The position numbers were made by a program, and so were the translations under genes. From Deltaproteobacteria bacterium (lineage in GTDB: Bacteria > Myxococcota > Polyangia > Haliangiales > Haliangiaceae), in the NCBI GenBank assembly GCA_018262455.1, contig JAGSPR010000004.1:1-64000 (forward strand): a stretch of DNA of 64,000 bases. Reading direction: 5' to 3'. The notes below the pieces were generated by a model. That model was not told the DNA's origin. It made no database searches and was given only the letters and a program-made list of their open reading frames with translations. This document shows positions 9,479 through 19,980 of this stretch, one piece after another; position 1 is the stretch's first letter; each line of letters opens with the position of its first letter.

Positions 9479-9484
9479 AGCGTA
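9479..9484 (-). promoter_or_regulatory. Promoter TTGAGG-N18-TACGCT, leaderless
   Basis: On the minus strand TTGAGG and TACGCT are 18 nt apart and TACGCT ends 6 nt before the ATG of the Cys-rich lipoprotein. Confidence 0.45.
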
Positions 9485-9675
9485 CCAGCCTGGGGAGGCC
9501 CGCCTCAATTGCAGGTTCTTGCAGATGACCTCGCCGGGTGAGGCGATGGCACCGCGCGGTCACGTTGCCGCGGGTCGCGACCGCGGGCTTTCTAGCCATC
9601 GCCTTCACCGCCGTCACGGTCTCCTGGAAGGCGCCAACAGAAATGGCTTCGCGGAGCCGGACGCCGAGCCGCCGG

Positions 9676-12342
9676 TCAGCTCCGGGCCACGCGAACGGCG
9701 GTCCGCTTGTACTCCGGCGTGTGCGTGATCGCGTCGCGGCCGGGGCCGATCAGGCGATTGAGGAAGACGTCGGCGGTATGGAACGTCGCGAACAGCTCGC
9801 CGTCACGGACACGGTCGCTGACGGCAACCGGGAGCTGGGCCTCGCCGTGACGGCTGCTGAGCCGAACCGGATCGCCATCGCCGAGCTCGAGGCGAGCCGC
9901 GTCGGCCGCCGACATCTCGACGACGTCACCTGGCTGGAACGCGACGTTGTCGGTACGCCCGGTCATCGTCCCCGCGTTGAACTGGTAGAGCCGGCGGCCC
10001 GTGGTGAGCGCAAACGGATAGTCCGCGTCGCAGCTCTCCGCGCTCGGTCGATACTCCGTCACGGCGAGCGCCGCGGTCTTCGCGCGAGCGAAGGCACCCG
10101 CGTGGAGTCGCGGCGTGCCGGGATGATCGTCGGTGGGACACGGCCACTGGAGCCCGCCACCCTCGAGTCGCTCGTACGACATCCCCGCCCCGGCCGGCCA
10201 CACCTGCCGGACCTCGTCCCAGATCTCTCGCGCCGACGCGAACGCAAAGCCCTCGCGGTGTCCCATCGCGGCCGCGACGGCACACACGATCTGCCAGTCC
10301 GGTCGCGACTCGCCGCGCGGTGCGATCGCGGCGCGCACGCGCTGGACACGCCGTTCGGCGTTCATGAACGTGCCGTCGTGCTCGAACGATGACGCGGCCG
10401 GAAGGAACACCGTGCCGAGCGCCCGTGCCGTCTCGTTCAGGAACAGATCCTGGACGACGACGAGCTCGAGCTTGCCGAGCGCTCGCCGCGTACGCTCGGC
10501 CTCGGGGTTCGTCAGCAAGAGGTCATAGCCGATCGCCCACAGGGCCTTGAGGCGGCCGCCGTCCGCCGCGTCGATCATCTCGATCAGATCGAGGCCCGGC
10601 CGCGTCGGGATCGCCGACTGCCACACCCGCTCGAATCGCTCGCGGCCGGCGGAGGCGAGCACGTAGCCGGTCAGGTGGTTTGGCTCGCACCCCATGTGTG
10701 CGGCACCCTGGACGTTGTTCTGACCGCGCAGCGGATGCACCCCGTTGCCCGCGGCGCCGATGTTGCCGGTCAGCAGCGCGAGGTTGACGATGTTCATCAC
10801 GGTCTCGGTGCCCTGCACGTGCTCGGTCACGCCGAGGCCATGGAAGAACACCGCCGGCCGATCGACCGCGATGCGGCGGGCGACCTCGCGGATGGCGTCC
10901 GCGTCGATGCCGCACAGCGCCGCGGCGCGATCGGGAGGCCACGCGGTCACGCACGCCCGCAGCTCGTCCAGGCCGGTCACGCGGTCGCCGACGAAGGCGT
11001 GATCGATCAGATCCTGGTCGAACAAGACGCGCGCGATCGCCTGCAACAGGGGGAGATCCGTACCGGGGCGAGGCCGGAGGTGGAGGTCCGCGATCGCCGC
11101 GAGCTCGGTACGCCGCGGATCGATCACGATCAACGAGGCGCCGCGCCGAGCGGCCTGGCGGATCCGGTCACCGATGATCGGATGGCTCTCCGTCGAGTTA
11201 GCGCCGATCACGACGATCGTGCGCGCGGCTTCGATGTCATCGAACGAACCGGTCGACGCGCCCGTGCCGAGCATCGCGGACAACGCGGCCGCGCTCGGCG
11301 CGTGGCAGACGCGGGCGCAGCAGTCGACGTTGTTCGTGCCGAGCACGACGCGCGCGAGCTTCTGCGTGACGTAGTTGTCCTCGTTGGTCGCGCGGGCCGA
11401 GCCGAGCACGCCGATCGCGTCGGGGCCCGCGCTCGCGTGGATCGCCGCCAGCCGCTCGGCGACGTGGGCGATCGCGTCGTCCCACGACACGGTGCGCCAG
11501 CGATCGCCGTCGCGGATCATCGGCGCCGCGACGCGATCCGGCGCATCCACGAAGCCGAACGCGTAGCGGCCCTTGACGCAGAGGTGGCCCTTGTTGACGG
11601 GTGCATCGAGCACGGGCCGGACCTGGACGATGCGATCGTCCTTCGTGCCGACCTCGAGCTCGCAGCCGACGCCGCAGTACGGGCAGGTCGTGCGCGTGAA
11701 TCGCTCGGGTCGTCCGAGCCCTGCGAGCGATCGGTCCTCGATCGCGCCCGACGGGCACGCATCGGCGCAGGCGCCGCAGCTCACGCACGAGCTGTTGCCG
11801 AGCGGCGATCCGGTATCGGGGACCAGCCGCAGGTCGCCGCCGCGCCAGGCCGCGTGCCACGTGTCCTGCCCCTGCAGGTCCCGGCAGATGCGCTCGCACA
11901 GGAAGCAGTCGATGCACTTGTTCATGTCGACCCGGATGTACGGGTGGGAGTCGTCCACGAGCGCTGGGTTCGGCTCGCCCGTCAGTTCGTGGTCGAGATC
12001 GTACGCGTGCATCGCGTTCAATAACCTGCTCGGTCCGAGGTCGCTCGGGATCCGGCGGGCGAACATCTCGAGGATCTCGCGGCGTCCGGTCTCGAGCGCC
12101 GGCGAGTGCGTGGTCACGATCATCCCATCGATGATCGGTGTCGTGCATGCGGGCATCGGTCGCGCGGTCCCGGCGACCTCCACGAGGCACGACCGACACG
12201 CCCCGATCGGTGCCAGCCGGCGATCGTGACAGAGGTGAGGTATCGAGATCTCGGCGCGGTCCAGCGCGCTCAGGATCGTCGAGCCTAGGGCGATCTCGAT
12301 CCGCCGGCCATCGATCGTGACGCGAGCCATCATTCTGCTCAC
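9676..12342 (-). CDS. Formate dehydrogenase, catalytic alpha subunit with NuoG-like N-terminus
   Basis: 888 aa molybdenum/tungsten bis-MGD oxidoreductase. The N-terminus is a [2Fe-2S] domain (Cys in HLCHD, GACRSC and PACT), then a His-Cys-rich segment and two [4Fe-4S] clusters (CIDCFLCERIC and CVSCGACADACP), as in NuoG and soluble FdhA. The catalytic part opens with CPYCGVGC and places a cysteine, not selenocysteine, at the metal ligand in CCARVCHAP (about residue 346), followed by the His of the same motif. The C-terminal TTGRRLYQFNAGTMTGRT begins the molybdopterin-dinucleotide domain. Likely reaction: formate to CO2, passing electrons through the Fe-S chain. No beta/gamma subunit or fdhD is adjacent. 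Start may be GTG 12342, ATG 12333 or 12330; none has a strong Shine-Dalgarno. It follows the kinase gene by 13 nt. Confidence 0.9.
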   Translation of the reverse strand: MSRMMARVTIDGRRIEIALGSTILSALDRAEISIPHLCHDRRLAPIGACRSCLVEVAGTARPMPACTTPIIDGMIVTTHSPALETGRREILEMFARRIPSDLGPSRLLNAMHAYDLDHELTGEPNPALVDDSHPYIRVDMNKCIDCFLCERICRDLQGQDTWHAAWRGGDLRLVPDTGSPLGNSSCVSCGACADACPSGAIEDRSLAGLGRPERFTRTTCPYCGVGCELEVGTKDDRIVQVRPVLDAPVNKGHLCVKGRYAFGFVDAPDRVAAPMIRDGDRWRTVSWDDAIAHVAERLAAIHASAGPDAIGVLGSARATNEDNYVTQKLARVVLGTNNVDCCARVCHAPSAAALSAMLGTGASTGSFDDIEAARTIVVIGANSTESHPIIGDRIRQAARRGASLIVIDPRRTELAAIADLHLRPRPGTDLPLLQAIARVLFDQDLIDHAFVGDRVTGLDELRACVTAWPPDRAAALCGIDADAIREVARRIAVDRPAVFFHGLGVTEHVQGTETVMNIVNLALLTGNIGAAGNGVHPLRGQNNVQGAAHMGCEPNHLTGYVLASAGRERFERVWQSAIPTRPGLDLIEMIDAADGGRLKALWAIGYDLLLTNPEAERTRRALGKLELVVVQDLFLNETARALGTVFLPAASSFEHDGTFMNAERRVQRVRAAIAPRGESRPDWQIVCAVAAAMGHREGFAFASAREIWDEVRQVWPAGAGMSYERLEGGGLQWPCPTDDHPGTPRLHAGAFARAKTAALAVTEYRPSAESCDADYPFALTTGRRLYQFNAGTMTGRTDNVAFQPGDVVEMSAADAARLELGDGDPVRLSSRHGEAQLPVAVSDRVRDGELFATFHTADVFLNRLIGPGRDAITHTPEYKRTAVRVARS

Positions 12343-12355
12343 GGATCCCGAACCT

Positions 12356-14335
12356 CTAGCGCCTGACCTGCGCCTGCGGCTGGGACGGCCGGGTCGGCGG
12401 GTTCGGCGTGCTCGGCCAGAGCAGGTGATACAGCCGCTGGCTGATCAGCAGCAGCGCGTACTCCTGGAGGTCTCCACCCGAGTCACGCAGCACGGAGAAG
12501 TTGAAGTCGACCAGCGCCAGCGCATCGCTGATGAGCTGCATCACGTCGGCGATCTCAGGCGTACGGACCTTGCTGTCGAACGCCCAGGCATTCAGCTTGG
12601 CGCGCAGCGCCTCGAACATCGGCTTGATCCGGACGTGGAGCGCGGCGACCCGGTTTGGACGCAGCCACTGCAGCACCATGCCGGCGAGCGCGCGGCAATC
12701 CTCGGCCATGGCCTCGGGCCCCATCGAGGGCTCGACGAGGCCGATCATCGCCGGCATCACCATCCGCGTGGCCGCGGCACCCTTGAACAGCAGCGCGCTC
12801 GGCGAGATGTTCGCGTGCGCCATGTTGTGCTCGTGCAGCGCCGCGACCTGGCGGATCACCAGGAAGCCAAGCGCGAGCGCGCCATCGAGGTGGAGATCGA
12901 CCTCGGCGAGCCGATCGCCGAACCGCGGCTCGTCGATGTACTCGGTGAACAGCAGCAGCGACGACGTGTTCGCGTCGTAGATCACCTTGTGCAGCGAGGT
13001 CAGCAGGCCGGTGCGGACGCGCTTGAGGATCGGCCAGAAGAACTGCTGCCAGTTCTCGACGAATTGCCGCGGGTCGTCGACCTTCGTCAGGTCGATCACG
13101 GTGACGAGCTTGCGGAAGACGTTCGCGTCGGGGAACGTGCCGGCGGCGACCATGTCGGGACGCGGCGCCGCCATGAAGATCGGGTGCCCCTTGACGCGGC
13201 CGAGGCTGCGCTCGATCGCGTAGCCCCAGTAGTTGACCGCCTTGACGGCGGCATCGACCGTGTCGCGCGCGATGCCCGGATCGGCGCTGATCGAGATCAC
13301 GGCGGACTTCGAACGCTCGGCCGGCGGCGGCGCGATCGGACGTCGCTTGGACTCGCGCGGCTGATCGTCGGGAAGCTCGCGCAGCATGACGCGGAGATCC
13401 TGCGCCACCGCCTGCACCGACTGGGACCGCTGCGCTGGATCTCGCTCGAGGCAGCCCTCGATCGCGCTGCGAACCACGGTCGGGAACCCCTCGGGGTAGT
13501 GCACCTTGCTGCGGCCGCTCACCACGACGCCTTCGGAGATCCGGATGAGCAGCGCCCACATGTCGTCGGCGGGTCCATAGAGCAGCTGCTCGGTGAACAA
13601 GCCGTGCAGCGCGCCGCCGATCGCGTAGATGTCCAGGGACGTGTTGATGGGGTTGTCCATCAGCGCCTGGTCGATCGTCTCGGGCGCGACCGACCAGCCG
13701 GGAGACCCGAAGATCCTGCCCTTGTAGTACGTGCGATAGGTCTGCTGCTTGATGTCGTCGAGCGACATCGCGAGGTCGAAGTCGAACAGGTAGGCCACGT
13801 TCGCGCCATCATCGACGAGGATGTTGCGGAGCGTGAAGTCGCGATGGATGAGGCGCGCGGCGTGGAGCGTCGCCAGTCCCTCGAGCGCCTGCACGAGCAG
13901 CTTGCAGCGCGCGCGGGGCGTCAGGCTGTGCTTGGCGATCGCCTCGAGCAGCGTCATGCCCATGCGCGGCGTGATGAACAGGTAGTTGTCGGCGATCGGT
14001 GCCGACACGTACGTCGGCAGGATGTTCGGGTGCTCGATCGCGGCGATCCGGGCCATCGCGGCGAGGTTGTTCTGGTGATCCCGGCGCGTCACCTCGTCCG
14101 TGCGCAGCTGGTACAGGTAGGCCGAGTGGAAGACCTTGCCGACGATGCGTTCGATCGCGCCGGTGTCGTCATCGCGACGCTCGAGCTCGTAGACCGAGCC
14201 CATGCCGCCGTTCGCCAGGTGCGTGCCGCAGGTCCGATAGAGGTACCGGTTGTAGCGGAAGACCGAGTTGGGCTTCGCGAGGTCTTCAGACCGGAACGTA
14301 CCGATCGAAGTGGTTTCGACCCAGGAGTCGGTCAT
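12356..14335 (-). CDS. Ser/Thr kinase-like protein with DFD motif and a degenerate second kinase half
   Basis: 659 aa. A first kinase-like domain (about residues 35-320) has a glycine loop ANGGMGSVYE, a Lys in IVGKVF, a catalytic loop HRDFTLRNIL (HRD kept, but F in place of the usual L/V-K) and a metal loop FDFDLA, where DFG is replaced by DFD. A second unit (about 380-640) shows only remnants: a loop NMAHANISPSALLF in place of HRD-x4-N. It therefore looks like a kinase plus pseudokinase in one chain, with no membrane helix. It precedes the formate dehydrogenase by 13 nt on the same strand, so the two are likely co-transcribed. The ATG at 14335 has a GAGGG stretch close upstream and a TACAGT hexamer 14 nt before it. 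Confidence 0.8.
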   Translation of the reverse strand: MTDSWVETTSIGTFRSEDLAKPNSVFRYNRYLYRTCGTHLANGGMGSVYELERRDDDTGAIERIVGKVFHSAYLYQLRTDEVTRRDHQNNLAAMARIAAIEHPNILPTYVSAPIADNYLFITPRMGMTLLEAIAKHSLTPRARCKLLVQALEGLATLHAARLIHRDFTLRNILVDDGANVAYLFDFDLAMSLDDIKQQTYRTYYKGRIFGSPGWSVAPETIDQALMDNPINTSLDIYAIGGALHGLFTEQLLYGPADDMWALLIRISEGVVVSGRSKVHYPEGFPTVVRSAIEGCLERDPAQRSQSVQAVAQDLRVMLRELPDDQPRESKRRPIAPPPAERSKSAVISISADPGIARDTVDAAVKAVNYWGYAIERSLGRVKGHPIFMAAPRPDMVAAGTFPDANVFRKLVTVIDLTKVDDPRQFVENWQQFFWPILKRVRTGLLTSLHKVIYDANTSSLLLFTEYIDEPRFGDRLAEVDLHLDGALALGFLVIRQVAALHEHNMAHANISPSALLFKGAAATRMVMPAMIGLVEPSMGPEAMAEDCRALAGMVLQWLRPNRVAALHVRIKPMFEALRAKLNAWAFDSKVRTPEIADVMQLISDALALVDFNFSVLRDSGGDLQEYALLLISQRLYHLLWPSTPNPPTRPSQPQAQVRR

Positions 14336-14544
14336 CCCTCGCCGGAATCACTGTACGCCGCCCCCTTCCCCCAGGCAACCTTCCAACGGGTTCTAACATC
14401 GCGATATCGCTCGTTTGCGACCGAGGGGGCCACAGGGCCGCATCCAGTGGCGGTCTGTTGTCGCATCTCGAGCCGGACCGGTTCGTCGCGTGTCGAGATG
14501 TGGTACCCAGCGGTGCACCCGACCTGGTCGGGGAACCCCGGCCC

Positions 14545-15492
14545 ATGCTCGAGCATCGCTTCACCAAGCTCGTGGCGCTCGCGACCTTTGCGTTGCTCGT
14601 CATCGGCGGCACCGTGAACGCGACCGGCTCGAGCCTTGCCTGTCCGGAGCCGACCTTCGTCTGCCACGGTCAGCTGTTCCCGCCGATGACCGGCGGGGTG
14701 TTCTACGAGCATGGCCACCGCCTGGTCGCCGAGACGGTCGGGGCGCTCCAGCTCGCGCTGACGATCCTGCTGATCGTGCGGCGTCCCGGGATGAAGAAGC
14801 TCGCCTGGCTCTTGCTCGCGATGATCGCCGTGCAGGCGAGCCTCGGGGCGATCACCGTCTATTACCTGCTGCCCTGGTACGTCTCGACCGCGCACCTGCT
14901 GCTCGGCATGAGCTACTTCGCCACCCTCGTCTACACCGCGTTCCTCACCCGCCCGGCGCCGAGTGTCGTGGCCCTCGAGCAGCACGAGCGCCGGCGCACC
15001 GAGCTCGGGTCCGCGCGGCAGTGGATCTTGATCGCAGTCGGGGCCGTGTTCCTCCAGCTGCTCGTCGGCGCGCTCGTCCGTCACCTCGGCGCGGCCATGG
15101 TGTGCCTCGGGATGCCGACCTGCACGATCGGCGGCGATTGGTGGCCGGACGCGGCCGTCCAGCACCTCCACATGATCCACCGCGCGATGGGTGTGATCGT
15201 CGGCATCGTGACCACCGTCGCCGCGATCCAGGTCTGGCGGGCCGCCAGGAGCTGGCCTGCCCTGCGCACGCTGGCCGTGATCGCGCCCCTGCTGGTGGCC
15301 GGCCAGATCACGCTCGGGATCTTCACGGTGATGACGATGCGCGCGGTCCCGCTCGCGGTGGCGCACTTCGCCGGAGCGGCGAGCCTGTGGGCGTTGTGGA
15401 TGTCGGCGTGGCTGATGACCCGCTCGCGGACCACGGCCGTCACGGCCAAGCGCGGGGACGCCTCGATCATGATCCCGATGGTGCAGACATGA
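14545..15492 (+). CDS. ctaA: Heme A synthase (CtaA/Cox15 family)
   Basis: 315 aa integral membrane protein, about eight transmembrane helices, converting heme O to heme A for cytochrome c oxidase. The first helix with [29 protein letters not shown] is the family's classic beginning (including the G-G-x-V-x-x-T-G-S-G/S-L-x-C-P-D/E-W/P pattern), and the conserved His residues appear in [24 protein letters not shown] and AHFAGA. Loop cysteine pairs ([15 protein letters not shown]) match the redox-active pair seen in many CtaA. Start ATG 14545 is placed just before the first helix. The stop overlaps the next ATG (ATGA), so ctaA and ctaB are coupled. Confidence 0.93.
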   Translation: MLEHRFTKLVALATFALLVIGGTVNATGSSLACPEPTFVCHGQLFPPMTGGVFYEHGHRLVAETVGALQLALTILLIVRRPGMKKLAWLLLAMIAVQASLGAITVYYLLPWYVSTAHLLLGMSYFATLVYTAFLTRPAPSVVALEQHERRRTELGSARQWILIAVGAVFLQLLVGALVRHLGAAMVCLGMPTCTIGGDWWPDAAVQHLHMIHRAMGVIVGIVTTVAAIQVWRAARSWPALRTLAVIAPLLVAGQITLGIFTVMTMRAVPLAVAHFAGAASLWALWMSAWLMTRSRTTAVTAKRGDASIMIPMVQT

Positions 15493-16349
15493 CGGTCGCG
15501 GTGGCCAAGACGCTCGATCTCGTGGCGCTCGTCAAGCCGCGCATCATGGTGATGGCGCTGCTCACCGCCGCGGGTGCGATGAGCCTCGCGCCTGGCACGG
15601 TCCCCGCGTCGCAGGCGCTGTGGCTGCTCGCCGGCACCGCGCTCATCGTCGGCGCCGCGAACACGCTCAACATGTGGCTCGAGCGCGACGTCGATTGTCT
15701 GATGGCGCGCACCAAGGATCGGCCGCTGCCGCAGCGCCGGCTCGAGGCCAACACGGCGCTGCTGTTCGGTGCGGTGCAGGGTGTGCTGTCGATCCCCGCG
15801 CTCGCGATGGTCAACGTCGTCACCGCCGCGCTCGGCATGCTCGCGCTGCTCCTGTATGTCGGGGTCTACACGCCGATGAAGCAGCGCTCGCACTGGGCGA
15901 CGTGGGTCGGCGCGGTCCCGGGCGCGCTGCCCGCGCTGATGGGCTGGACCGCCGCGACGGGTCGGGTCGAGCTGGCCGGGCTCGCGGTGTTTGGCGTGCT
16001 GTTCTTCTGGCAGATCCCGCACTTTCACGCGATCGCGATGTACCGGCTCCGCGACTACGACGCAGCCGGCTTGAAGACCCTCCCCGGCGCGCGGGGAGTC
16101 CCCGCGGCGCGGCGCGAGATGGGGATCTACCTCGTCGTCCAGGTCGCGGTCAGCCTCACCCTGGTGCCGCTCGGCGTTGCCGGGGTGGTGTACGGCGTCA
16201 CCGCGTGCGTGCTCGGCGCGATGGTGCTCGTCCAGGGCTTGCGCGGCGTCCGCACCGGGACGGCGAAGTGGGCGCGCAACGTGTTCCTGACCTCGATCCT
16301 CTACCTGCCGCTGCTGTTCGCCGTCATGGTGATCGACGGTCGCGGGTGA
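15489..16349 (+). CDS. ctaB: Protoheme IX farnesyltransferase (heme O synthase)
   Basis: 286 aa UbiA-family prenyltransferase that attaches farnesyl to heme B, giving heme O, the substrate of the upstream CtaA. The first Asp-rich motif is [22 protein letters not shown] (N-x3-E-x-D-x2-D type) and the second is [20 protein letters not shown]. About eight to nine helices; [19 protein letters not shown] is the usual later signature. ATG overlaps the ctaA stop (ATGA); its own stop overlaps the GTG of the next gene (GTGA). The three genes form one operon. Confidence 0.95.
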   Translation: MTVAVAKTLDLVALVKPRIMVMALLTAAGAMSLAPGTVPASQALWLLAGTALIVGAANTLNMWLERDVDCLMARTKDRPLPQRRLEANTALLFGAVQGVLSIPALAMVNVVTAALGMLALLLYVGVYTPMKQRSHWATWVGAVPGALPALMGWTAATGRVELAGLAVFGVLFFWQIPHFHAIAMYRLRDYDAAGLKTLPGARGVPAARREMGIYLVVQVAVSLTLVPLGVAGVVYGVTACVLGAMVLVQGLRGVRTGTAKWARNVFLTSILYLPLLFAVMVIDGRG

Positions 16350-16780
16350 CCAGCGATCAGATCCACCCCGCGATCAACGCCGCGCTCAACGGCACGTGCT
16401 TCGTGTTCCTCGTACTCGGCCGGATCGCGATCGCGCGCGGCGACGTCGCGCTCCACCGCAAGCGGATGCTCGCCGCGTTCACCGCGTCGTCGGTGTTCCT
16501 CGTCTCGTACTTGATCCGGTTCGCGACCACGGGCGCGCACAAGTACCCCGGCGAGGGCTGGGACAAGACGCTCTACCTCGCGATCCTGTTCAGCCACATG
16601 GTGCTCGCGGTCGCGCTCGTGCCGCTCGTCATCCGCACGCTGCAGCTCGCGTTCGGGAGCCGGTTCGACAAGCACAAACGGCTCGTCAAGGCGACGTGGC
16701 CGATCTGGATGTACGTCTCGGTGACCGGCGTGATCGTCTACTTGATGCTCTATCACGTCGGCCCCATCCTCCATCCGTAG
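16346..16780 (+). CDS. DUF420 membrane protein, cytochrome oxidase assembly
   Basis: 144 aa, four predicted helices. Residues [39 protein letters not shown] and [19 protein letters not shown] match the DUF420 family (YozB/CtaM-like), whose members help mature heme-copper oxidases and are usually next to cta genes. The several conserved His residues near helix ends could bind heme or copper. GTG start is inside the ctaB stop (GTGA overlap). No oxidase subunit genes are in the window. Confidence 0.85.
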   Translation: MTSDQIHPAINAALNGTCFVFLVLGRIAIARGDVALHRKRMLAAFTASSVFLVSYLIRFATTGAHKYPGEGWDKTLYLAILFSHMVLAVALVPLVIRTLQLAFGSRFDKHKRLVKATWPIWMYVSVTGVIVYLMLYHVGPILHP

Positions 16781-16784
16781 GAGG

Positions 16785-17687
16785 TCAGCCTGCCCCCAGC
16801 CGCTCGTAGGCCAGGCCCCAGCGGATCCCGCGATCGCACGTGATCATCACGGGCGCTCCGACGTGTGCGAGCACGCTCGCGTAGATCGCCACGCCAGCCG
16901 CGATCACGTCCGCCCGCTCGGGCTCGACTCCCGCCATCGCGGTCCGCTCGTCCACGCTGGCAGCGAGCAGGCGCGCCAGGATCGAGCTCACCTCGTCGGG
17001 GGTGACGCGCAACCCGGTCACCGCGACCGGATCCCACGTCGTGAGGCCGAGCTTCATCGAGGCGATCGTCGTGGCCGTGCCTGCGGTCCCGACGACCGGT
17101 ACGCCGACCGGGAGCGCGAGCGACGTGAGGTGCCGCTCGAGGTCCTCGTCGAGCGCACGGATCTGGTCGTGCGTCGGCGGATCCGAGTGCAGGTGTCGCT
17201 CGGTGAGCCGCACCGCGCCGATCGGCACGCTGACGGCCGACACGACGCGAGTGCCGTCGGTCGTGATGAGCTCGGTCGAGCCACCTCCGACGTCGACCAC
17301 GAGGTAGCTGCTCCCAGCGAGCTCGGGGAACGTGCGGGCCACCGCGGTGAACGCGAGCGCGGCCTCGCGCTCGCCAGCGATCACCTCGATCGACGCGCGG
17401 AGGATCGCCTCCGCGGGAGCCACGAAGGCCCGGGCGTTCGTCGCCTCGCGGGTCGCCTGGGTGGCGATCACGTAGGGCGTGGTCACCCCGTGCGCGTCGA
17501 GCACGCGCCGGTACTCGCGACAGATCTCGAGGCCACGCGCGATCGCGTCGTCGGCGAGCCGGCCGGTCGCGTCGAGGCCCTGACCGAGCCGCCCGAACCG
17601 GCACCGATCCACCACCGGCGTACCGGTCTCGTCGACGATCAGCAGCAGGAGCGTGTTGGTGCCGATGTCGATGACGGCCGTCTTCAG
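16785..17687 (-). CDS. Exopolyphosphatase / pppGpp phosphatase (Ppx/GppA family), apparent CTG start
   Basis: 300 aa, shorter than E. coli Ppx (513 aa) but like the short two-domain Ppx/GppA forms. The N-terminal phosphate-1 motif KTAVIDIGTNT is essential in this ASKHA fold and lies upstream of the first GTG (17615). Between an in-frame TAA (17693-17691) and that motif the only near-cognate start is CTG at 17687, followed by K-T-A-V-I-D. An AGGAG (17698-17694) stands 6 nt before this CTG, overlapping the end of the upstream lipoprotein gene. Other family motifs present: the Q-A-x-R-E-A-x-N loop, VVDVGGGSTEL (phosphate-2) and VVGTAGTATTIA. It hydrolyses polyphosphate or pppGpp; which one cannot be told from sequence. 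Confidence 0.85.
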   Translation of the reverse strand: MKTAVIDIGTNTLLLLIVDETGTPVVDRCRFGRLGQGLDATGRLADDAIARGLEICREYRRVLDAHGVTTPYVIATQATREATNARAFVAPAEAILRASIEVIAGEREAALAFTAVARTFPELAGSSYLVVDVGGGSTELITTDGTRVVSAVSVPIGAVRLTERHLHSDPPTHDQIRALDEDLERHLTSLALPVGVPVVGTAGTATTIASMKLGLTTWDPVAVTGLRVTPDEVSSILARLLAASVDERTAMAGVEPERADVIAAGVAIYASVLAHVGAPVMITCDRGIRWGLAYERLGAG

Positions 17688-17698
17688 GACTTACTCCT
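17685..17698 (-). promoter_or_regulatory. Shine-Dalgarno AGGAG that decides a CTG start
   Basis: On the minus strand CAGGAGTAAGTCCTG: the SD overlaps the Gln-Glu-stop codons of the upstream gene and stands 6 nt before CTG. No ATG, GTG or TTG is in frame between the stop and the conserved N-terminal motif. Confidence 0.7.
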
Positions 17699-18107
17699 GG
17701 TGGCCCGGCCCTGCGGACCCGTTCTCCGCGGGGCGCCCGTCGTGGCCCGAGAACGCATGTGTCCGGAGCTCGCTCGCGTCCGAGCGGGCACACAGGAACT
17801 GGCCGATGCCAACCGCCACGCCACCACCGCTGTAGCCGAACCACCGCAGGTCCGGATCGTCGCACTTCGCCGCGGGCGCGATCGCGAGGGCCAGGTTGCC
17901 GCCCGGGTTGATCGAGAACGCCTCGAACGGACCCGCGAGCACCGCGGTTGGCACGGCCGGGGCCAGCCGCACGACCGCGGTCGCCGGACCGGCAGGCAGC
18001 GCGGTGACCTGGTTGTCCGGATCCGGAACCGGGCTCGTGAGCTTCGTTGGAGCCGTGGTCTTGCACGCGGCGAGCGCCAAGACCGCGGCCACCGCCATCA
18101 GCCGCAC
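17691..18107 (-). CDS. Small lipoprotein, unknown function
   Basis: 138 aa from GTG 18107 (MRLMAVAAVLALAAC), lipobox LAAC with Cys15. An ATG at 18098 overlaps the upstream gene's TGA by one base and would also encode a signal, but without the basic residue. The mature part is Pro/Ala-rich, then a segment with AIAPAAKCDDPDLRWFGYSGGG that may be a small beta domain with one Cys pair. No family recognised. It is between an unknown gene and Ppx/GppA, all overlapping or nearly so, so the three form an operon. Confidence 0.65.
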   Translation of the reverse strand: MRLMAVAAVLALAACKTTAPTKLTSPVPDPDNQVTALPAGPATAVVRLAPAVPTAVLAGPFEAFSINPGGNLALAIAPAAKCDDPDLRWFGYSGGGVAVGIGQFLCARSDASELRTHAFSGHDGRPAENGSAGPGHQE

Positions 18108-18766
18108 AGCTTCCGCCAGCGCTTCGTGAACTGGTCTTCGTCGAGGAAGATCTCGTCCACCGCAGGGCTATCGAGCAACGCCTCGTACAGCTCGGCGGGC
18201 TTGTCGGCCAGCTCCTCGAACGCGCCGAGCGACGCCTCGTGACCTTCCACGAGCACGAGCTCGCCCTTGGCCGCGAGGGCCTCGATCAGCGCGCGCACCG
18301 GCGTGCTCTTGACCGGCCCGACTGTTGCCACTGCCGCCGCGCGGAGCGCGTCGAGCGAGGGCACACTGGCCCGCTGCTCGAGGACCCTCCTCTCGAAGTC
18401 CTGGATGTCGCTGATCGCGGAGCCGAGCACGACACGCCGCGCCGCCGCGTCGTCGCCGTGGATGACGAGCGCATCATCGATCAGCACGTCGCACGCGAGT
18501 GCGCGGCCGAGCTCGAGGAACGACCAGTTGACGATCGCGTCGTGGGGCGGGACGACGCGGGCGACCACGTGATCACCCTCCTCTCCGACCTCGACCGGGA
18601 AGCTGAAGGCATCGTCTCGATCGAGCGCGATGCGCGCGCGGATGCGACCGTCTTCGAAGCTGACCTCGATCCCGTCACGCGAGATCGTGGCCAGCTCGGC
18701 GGCGATGCGCGTTGCGGTGAAATGAACGCCGGAAGGGCGGCGGCGGAGCTCGGCTCGACTTGTCAT
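18098..18766 (-). CDS. Hypothetical cytoplasmic protein
   Basis: 222 aa without signal or membrane segment. The N-terminal half is strand-rich with alternating charged residues (VSFEDGRIRARIALDRDDAFSF), the C-terminal half is helical and acidic. No known motif. It starts 9 nt after the acyl-CoA dehydrogenase stop and its TGA overlaps the start of the lipoprotein gene, so it is part of the same minus-strand operon. The steady coding bias and tight packing support it as real. Confidence 0.65.
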   Translation of the reverse strand: MTSRAELRRRPSGVHFTATRIAAELATISRDGIEVSFEDGRIRARIALDRDDAFSFPVEVGEEGDHVVARVVPPHDAIVNWSFLELGRALACDVLIDDALVIHGDDAAARRVVLGSAISDIQDFERRVLEQRASVPSLDALRAAAVATVGPVKSTPVRALIEALAAKGELVLVEGHEASLGAFEELADKPAELYEALLDSPAVDEIFLDEDQFTKRWRKLCG

Positions 18767-18775
18767 GGGGATCGA

Positions 18776-19921
<1,146 letters not shown>

Positions 19922-19927
19922 GCCCGG

Positions 19928-19933
19928 TCTATA
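19928..19933 (-). promoter_or_regulatory. -10 element TATAGA, leaderless arrangement
   Basis: Minus strand TATAGA ends 6 nt before the ATG of the acyl-CoA dehydrogenase; no Shine-Dalgarno between. Confidence 0.35.
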
Positions 19934-19980
19934 TCACCCAGGTGGCCCGTCGCACGGCACCGCGCGAGCAGATTTCCCGA

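Noticed and set aside
9568..9586. CCGCGG hairpin near 9.57 kb as terminator for the formate dehydrogenase gene
   Set aside because: The CTTTCT tail is on the plus strand side; on the minus strand, where that gene is read, no T-run follows the stem.
12317..14617. 766-codon open frame on the plus strand opposite the DFD kinase
   Set aside because: Its sequence is a GC-driven mirror of the kinase; it has no family motif, and the kinase on the minus strand does.
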